Positions 60,338 to 64,000 of a DNA stretch of 64,000 nt are shown in pieces (position 1 is the stretch's first letter; each line of letters starts with the position of its first letter). The DNA is from DASQPR01 sp963836785 (GTDB taxonomy: Bacteria > Actinomycetota > Actinomycetes > Mycobacteriales > Micromonosporaceae): assembly GCA_963836785.1 (NCBI GenBank), contig CAWIKW010000007.1:229323-293322 (forward strand), written 5' to 3'. The translations under genes were made by a program, and so were the position numbers. Below the pieces are notes generated by a model that saw only the letters and a list, made by a program, of their open reading frames with translations, was not told where the DNA came from and did not search any database.

Positions 60338-61747
60338 GTGCGGCCCGACGGCGACCGCGTTGCGCGCGCGCTCGCCGATGCCGTACCGGAGTCGTACTGG
60401 CTCGATCGTCCGGACGCTCCGGCGAGTCTGGCCGCCCTCGACGGGCCGACGACCGCGGACCTCGCGGTCGTCGGTGCCGGATTCACCGGGCTCTGGACCG
60501 CGCTCATGGCCAAGGAGCGCGACCCGGGCCGGGATGTCGTCGTGCTGGATGCGGTCCGGTCCGGTTGGGCCGCGAGCGGACGCAACGGCGGCTTCTGCTC
60601 GGCCAGCCTCACCCACGGCCTGGCTAACGGCATCGAGCGTTTCGGCGATGAGATCGCCACGCTAGAGAAGTTGGGCCAGCGAAATCTCGACGAGATCGAG
60701 GCGGCGATCGGCCGCTACGCCATCGATTGCGATTTTCGGCGCACCGGCGAGCTGAGCGTCGCGACGGCCGAATGGCAGCTCGACGGGTTGCGCGAGGGGT
60801 ATGACGAGGCTCGGCGGTTCGGCGGCGACGCCATGCTGCTCGACCGTGACGAGGTGCGGGCCGAGGTCGCGTCGCCGACCTACCTTGGCGGCCTGTGGAA
60901 CCGGGACAGCTGCGCGATCGTCGATCCGGCCCGGCTGGCCTGGGGTTTGCGGGAGGCGTGCCTCCGCCTGGGCGTACGGATCTTCGAAGGCACCGTGGTC
61001 GAGTCGATCGCCAGCGTCGGCACGGCTCTGCGGCTACGGACTCCGGCCGGCACGGTCACGGCCCGCCACGTCGCGATGGGCACCGGCGCCTTCCCAGCAC
61101 CGTTGCGGCGGCTGCGCGCCTATGTGGTGCCGGTCTACGACTACGTGCTGATGACCGAACCACTGAACGCACAGCAACTGGCCTCGATCGGTTGGCGGAA
61201 CCAGCAGGGCGTTGGGGACACCGCCAACCAGTTCCACTACTACCGGCTCACCGCGGACAACCGCATCCTCTGGGGTGGGTATGACGCCGTCTATTACAAC
61301 GGCGGACAGATCACGACCGCCCGCAACCAGCGACCAGCGACGTCCCGCAAGCTCGCCGCCCATTTCTTCGAGACGTTCCCCCAGCTCGACGGCGTCCGGT
61401 TCAGCCACACCTGGGGTGGCGTGATCGACACGTGTGCGCGGTTCTGTGCGTTCTTCGGCACGGCGTACGGCGGCCGGTTGGCGTACGCCGCGGGCTATAC
61501 CGGTCTCGGCGTCGGGGCCAGCCGGTTCGGCGGCGAAGTCATTCTCGACCTGCTCGCCGGCGAGTCGACCGAACGGACGTCGCTCGAGATGGTCCGCACT
61601 AAACCGGTGCCGTTCCCGCCCGAGCCGCTGCGATCCGCGGTCATCCAGCTCACGCGCTGGTCGATTGCCCGCGCCGACGAGCGCGACGGCCGGCGCAACC
61701 TATGGCTTCGTACGCTCGACCGGGTCGGCCTCGGCTTCGACAGCTGA
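60338..61747 (+). CDS. FAD-dependent amine oxidase (PuuB-like)
   Basis: 469 residues from GTG at 60338, two bases after potC. FAD-binding GAGFTG near residue 48 in a DAO-fold protein: SGRNGGFCSASLTHGLANG, CAIVDPARLAWGLREAC and the C-terminal YAAGYTGLGVGASRFGGEVILDLL. The pattern matches gamma-glutamylputrescine oxidase-type enzymes. Together with the aldehyde dehydrogenase it would turn imported polyamine into a carbon and nitrogen source. Glutamylputrescine synthetase is not in the window, so direct oxidation of the amine is possible. Confidence 0.88.
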   Translation: MRPDGDRVARALADAVPESYWLDRPDAPASLAALDGPTTADLAVVGAGFTGLWTALMAKERDPGRDVVVLDAVRSGWAASGRNGGFCSASLTHGLANGIERFGDEIATLEKLGQRNLDEIEAAIGRYAIDCDFRRTGELSVATAEWQLDGLREGYDEARRFGGDAMLLDRDEVRAEVASPTYLGGLWNRDSCAIVDPARLAWGLREACLRLGVRIFEGTVVESIASVGTALRLRTPAGTVTARHVAMGTGAFPAPLRRLRAYVVPVYDYVLMTEPLNAQQLASIGWRNQQGVGDTANQFHYYRLTADNRILWGGYDAVYYNGGQITTARNQRPATSRKLAAHFFETFPQLDGVRFSHTWGGVIDTCARFCAFFGTAYGGRLAYAAGYTGLGVGASRFGGEVILDLLAGESTERTSLEMVRTKPVPFPPEPLRSAVIQLTRWSIARADERDGRRNLWLRTLDRVGLGFDS

Positions 61748-61822
61748 CGCTGGCGTCGATTCGACGCGCCCTGCCGATCGGGCCGACGGTTGCGGTCTGT
61801 CACCGAAGGCGTAACAGAAACG

Positions 61823-61859
61823 ACATACCCCCGGCACCACGCGGGTGTCGGGGGTATGT
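61823..61859. terminator. Bidirectional terminator between the oxidase and whiB1
   Basis: A 16-bp stem (61823-61838 with 61844-61859, one mismatch) and 5-nt loop lie between the convergent genes. Confidence 0.85.
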
Positions 61860-61976
61860 ACTGTGACCTTCACATCGGATGTTCGGTTGAACTCGACCGA
61901 GAACCGATGGTTCGGTGGTGGCTGGTGTGTCGCGGTGGTGAAGACGATGGGTGGTGTGGCCGTAGTGCGCGGTGGC

Positions 61977-62228
61977 TTAGAGCGAAGCGCGGATGCGGAT
62001 CCCGCCGCGACGCTTGACCGCACGTCGCTCGTCCTCGCTCATGCCGCCCCAAACGCCCGCATCCTGACCGGACTCAAGCGCCCACTGGAGGCACGAATCG
62101 ACAACCGGACAACGCCGGCACACCGCCTTGGCCTGCTCGACCTGCAGTAGGGCCGGGCCGGATGTTCCGATCGGGAAGAACAGTTCCGGATCCTCATCGC
62201 GGCACACAGCACGGTGACGCCAGTCCAT
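61977..62228 (-). CDS. whiB1: WhiB1-type iron-sulfur regulator
   Basis: 83 residues from the ATG at 62228 (MDWRHRAVCRDEDPELFFP), with AAGGAG near 62237-62242; the longer frame to 62255 is not needed. Cluster ligands Cys9, Cys37, Cys40 and Cys46 and the GVWGG turn coincide with M. tuberculosis WhiB1, a nitric-oxide-sensitive regulator that binds the primary sigma factor and is essential. The long upstream region carries two CRP-type sites. Its neighbour is the same lipid-kinase family gene as in mycobacteria. Confidence 0.95.
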   Translation of the reverse strand: MDWRHRAVCRDEDPELFFPIGTSGPALLQVEQAKAVCRRCPVVDSCLQWALESGQDAGVWGGMSEDERRAVKRRGGIRIRASL

Positions 62229-62363
62229 GGCGAAAACACTCCTTGCTTGAGACAAAACTCAGGTGGCATTGACCCCTATTTGCACGGCTTCGACAGCTCG
62301 CGGGCAATCATCGGCGACGGCCTCGACAAGTGACAGCGCGTGAACAAGGCAACTCTGTTCGCT

Positions 62364-62438
62364 TGTGAATACTTTCACGAACTAGGCGTATGTCAAGGGG
62401 GAGCGCTGGAAAAAGCTCGCACGGGTGAGCCAACTCAC
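62364..62438. promoter_or_regulatory. Two CRP-like palindromes upstream of whiB1
   Basis: TGTGA-ATACTT-TCACG at 62364-62379 and GGTGA-GCCAAC-TCACG at 62424-62439 each have a perfect GTGA-N6-TCAC core. Their centres are exactly 60 bp apart. They lie 135-210 bp upstream of the whiB1 ATG. In mycobacteria whiB1 is controlled by CRP through two sites. Confidence 0.7.
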
Positions 62439-62571
62439 GCCCGATTTATCGGAACTATTCCCATTTGCTCCAAGCTTTAGGTCGGCGACTGTCAGTAGTC
62501 AAGGTAGTACCGTGCGCTGGCTCGCACCAGCGTTTTCAGACATGTGTCGCGTCTGTCCGATATCTACCCCG

Positions 62572-63519
62572 TTAGCACACTACTCGAATCGCCGCTGGCA
62601 CCGAGGTAAAACGCACTTTGTTGCGTTCCCCGATGAAGTCGCCGTCAACCTGAAAGCCAACCGGCGAGCTTGCACTGAGCGTGAACTCCGACAAATCGTG
62701 GAAATGCACAACTTGCTTGCCATGTGGTCCGACCGGCAACGCCGTTTGCTTGTCGCGCCGGCCCATGAGCAGTTGCGTCATCGTGCGAGTGGTCCCGGTG
62801 ACCGTCATATGGCGGATCGCCATGACATCCAATCCAAGGTCGAACGACGCCTCCGGAGCGGCATCGATGCGTCGCTCGCCAATGAACGTCCACGGCGCCG
62901 TGTTCTGGATGATGACGGTGGACAGCTCATCGGTCGGGTCCTCGGCCGGGCGTTCGATGGTGATGCGTTGTTCGCGCGCCTGCCGCTCGAGCAGAAGATT
63001 GCCGGCAATGGACTGCATATAGAGCAACGGAGTCGACTTGCGGCCACGCAGGCGGGATCGCTCGACACGGTGAATGACGTCGGCATCCATGCCGAATCCG
63101 GCGCAGAACGTGAAGTAGCGGTCGTCGGCGCGGCCCAGCCCGACCGCGCGGGTCCGGCCATCGCGTAGTGCCTCGAGGATGACCGCGGTGCCCTCGGCCC
63201 AGTCCGTCGGCAAGCCGAGCGCTCGGGCGAACACATTCGTGGAGCCGCCCGGCACGACGGCGACCGACGGCACATCCCCGCCGACGCCGTCGGAAAGCAG
63301 CCCGTTGACGACCTCGTTGACCGTCCCGTCGCCGCCCAGCGCGACCACGAGATCCATGCCGTCGGCGCGGGCATCCCTCGCCAGTGTCGCCGCATGGCCT
63401 CGCCGCCGGGTGTAGGCGACGTCGAGTTGCGTCTCGCTGCGCAACGCCCGGACCAGAACGTCGCGCACCCGATCGCTGGTCGTGGTCGCTTTCGGATTAC
63501 ACACGAGCAGAGCGCGCAT
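62572..63519 (-). CDS. Diacylglycerol/sphingosine kinase-family protein
   Basis: 315 residues from the ATG at 63519; 63528 would add three. The N-terminal catalytic domain has VVALGGDGTVNEVVNGLL (GGDGT at 62-66) and VVPGGSTNVFARALGLP. The C-terminal beta domain ends with EFTLSASSPVGFQVDGD, the usual metal-proximal stretch. Proteins of this family phosphorylate diacylglycerol or related lipids with ATP. It shares the orientation and position next to whiB1 known from mycobacteria. Confidence 0.92.
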   Translation of the reverse strand: MRALLVCNPKATTTSDRVRDVLVRALRSETQLDVAYTRRRGHAATLARDARADGMDLVVALGGDGTVNEVVNGLLSDGVGGDVPSVAVVPGGSTNVFARALGLPTDWAEGTAVILEALRDGRTRAVGLGRADDRYFTFCAGFGMDADVIHRVERSRLRGRKSTPLLYMQSIAGNLLLERQAREQRITIERPAEDPTDELSTVIIQNTAPWTFIGERRIDAAPEASFDLGLDVMAIRHMTVTGTTRTMTQLLMGRRDKQTALPVGPHGKQVVHFHDLSEFTLSASSPVGFQVDGDFIGERNKVRFTSVPAAIRVVC

Positions 63520-63578
63520 GGCTGGCACTGTACCGGCAGGTGACAGAGCGTGTGCACGCCCGGGTTACGCTGGGCCTC

Positions 63579-63986
63579 GTGACGGACACCCCGACCCGTA
63601 CGAACGCGCCGACGCTCCGCTGGGCGGTGCGTGTTCTTGCGGTCGAGGCCGTGGCGCTCACGGGGTTGGCGATCTACGTGGCGTGGGCCACGCTGGCCCG
63701 GTCGACCACGAGCAAGCAGGGCGCCGGAGCACTCCTCGCGCTCATCATCATCGGCGTGTTGATCGTCGGCGGATTGTCGCGGGCGCTGTCCAATCTCAAA
63801 ACCTGGGCCCGCGGCCCGGCCATCGTGCTCGAGCTACTGCTCCTGCCGATCGGCTACACGATGATCAGCGGCGGGCTCGCGTACGTCGGCATCCCGGTGA
63901 TGCTCGTCGGAGTCCTCGGGGCCGGCCTGTTGCTCGCCCCGGCAACCCGTACGGCGCTCGGGCTCGATCGCTACGGCAGTCAGTGA
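63579..63986 (+). CDS. Four-helix integral membrane protein
   Basis: 135 residues from GTG at 63579. Helices near 14-37, 48-67, 80-97 and 101-122. The N-terminus is short and polar (MTDTPTRTNAPTLRW). A TACGCT element 7 nt upstream suggests a leaderless transcript. Divergent from the lipid kinase; function unknown. Confidence 0.72.
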   Translation: MTDTPTRTNAPTLRWAVRVLAVEAVALTGLAIYVAWATLARSTTSKQGAGALLALIIIGVLIVGGLSRALSNLKTWARGPAIVLELLLLPIGYTMISGGLAYVGIPVMLVGVLGAGLLLAPATRTALGLDRYGSQ

Positions 63987-64000
63987 GCCGGCCGGCGTCG

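Overview
The window is 64 kb of high-GC chromosomal DNA from an actinobacterium (Actinomycetota). The evidence is two WhiB-family genes, a SigR/RsrA pair with its autoregulatory promoter motif, PdtaS, a PorA-like DUF3068 protein, the actinobacterial 24-residue ribosomal protein bL37, frequent GTG/TTG starts and several apparently leaderless genes. I cannot name the genus. The order aroA-SRAP-sigR-rsrA-(bL37)-biotinyl protein-pdtaS-whiB1-diacylglycerol kinase recalls the Mycobacterium tuberculosis Rv3218-Rv3228 neighbourhood, here expanded by inserted blocks.

Left part (1-24.4 kb): mostly accessory genes. An ECF41 sigma factor (1877-2857) sits among an FAD oxidoreductase, two NmrA-type SDR proteins and a DUF4345-like membrane protein. 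Three ECF41-type promoters with identical spacing suggest a local regulon. Then follow a DUF1269 protein, a Tet(M)/Otr(A)-like ribosomal protection protein with an overlapping leader ORF, an SDR pseudogene, a P-loop kinase, an SRPBCC protein, a DivIVA-like coiled coil, a second ECF sigma factor with a frameshifted Asp-box partner, an APH-type phosphotransferase, a PIN/NYN protein, a double GNAT, a chloramphenicol phosphotransferase homologue, a carbonic anhydrase, a secreted protease, a DUF3068 protein, an ABC-2 exporter, and a divergent CGNR regulator/EamA exporter pair that shares a long inverted repeat.

Middle (24.6-32.2 kb): an eroded integration zone at the initiator tRNA gene. Two partial copies of the tRNA 3' region, two integrase fragments, a degraded IS5-type transposase and a pair of 33-bp direct repeats surround small cargo genes: a two-gene micro-operon, GNAT, PadR plus a membrane protein, DUF1801, quinone oxidoreductase and a DHFR-like reductase.

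Right part (32.2-64 kb): core genes. These are hisN, folA-thyA, aroA-rsgA, a SRAP protein with a frameshifted tail, a WhiB protein, sigR-rsrA, bL37, a biotinyl-domain protein, a TetR/MFS pair with palindromic operators, a SIS protein, pdtaS, and a sulfite-to-sulfide operon (leader peptide, sulfite reductase, zinc-ribbon protein, cysH, sirohydrochlorin chelatase). A polyamine uptake and catabolism cluster follows (aminobutyraldehyde dehydrogenase, PotABCD-like transporter, PuuB-like oxidase). The window ends with whiB1, which has two CRP-like sites upstream, and a diacylglycerol-kinase-family gene.
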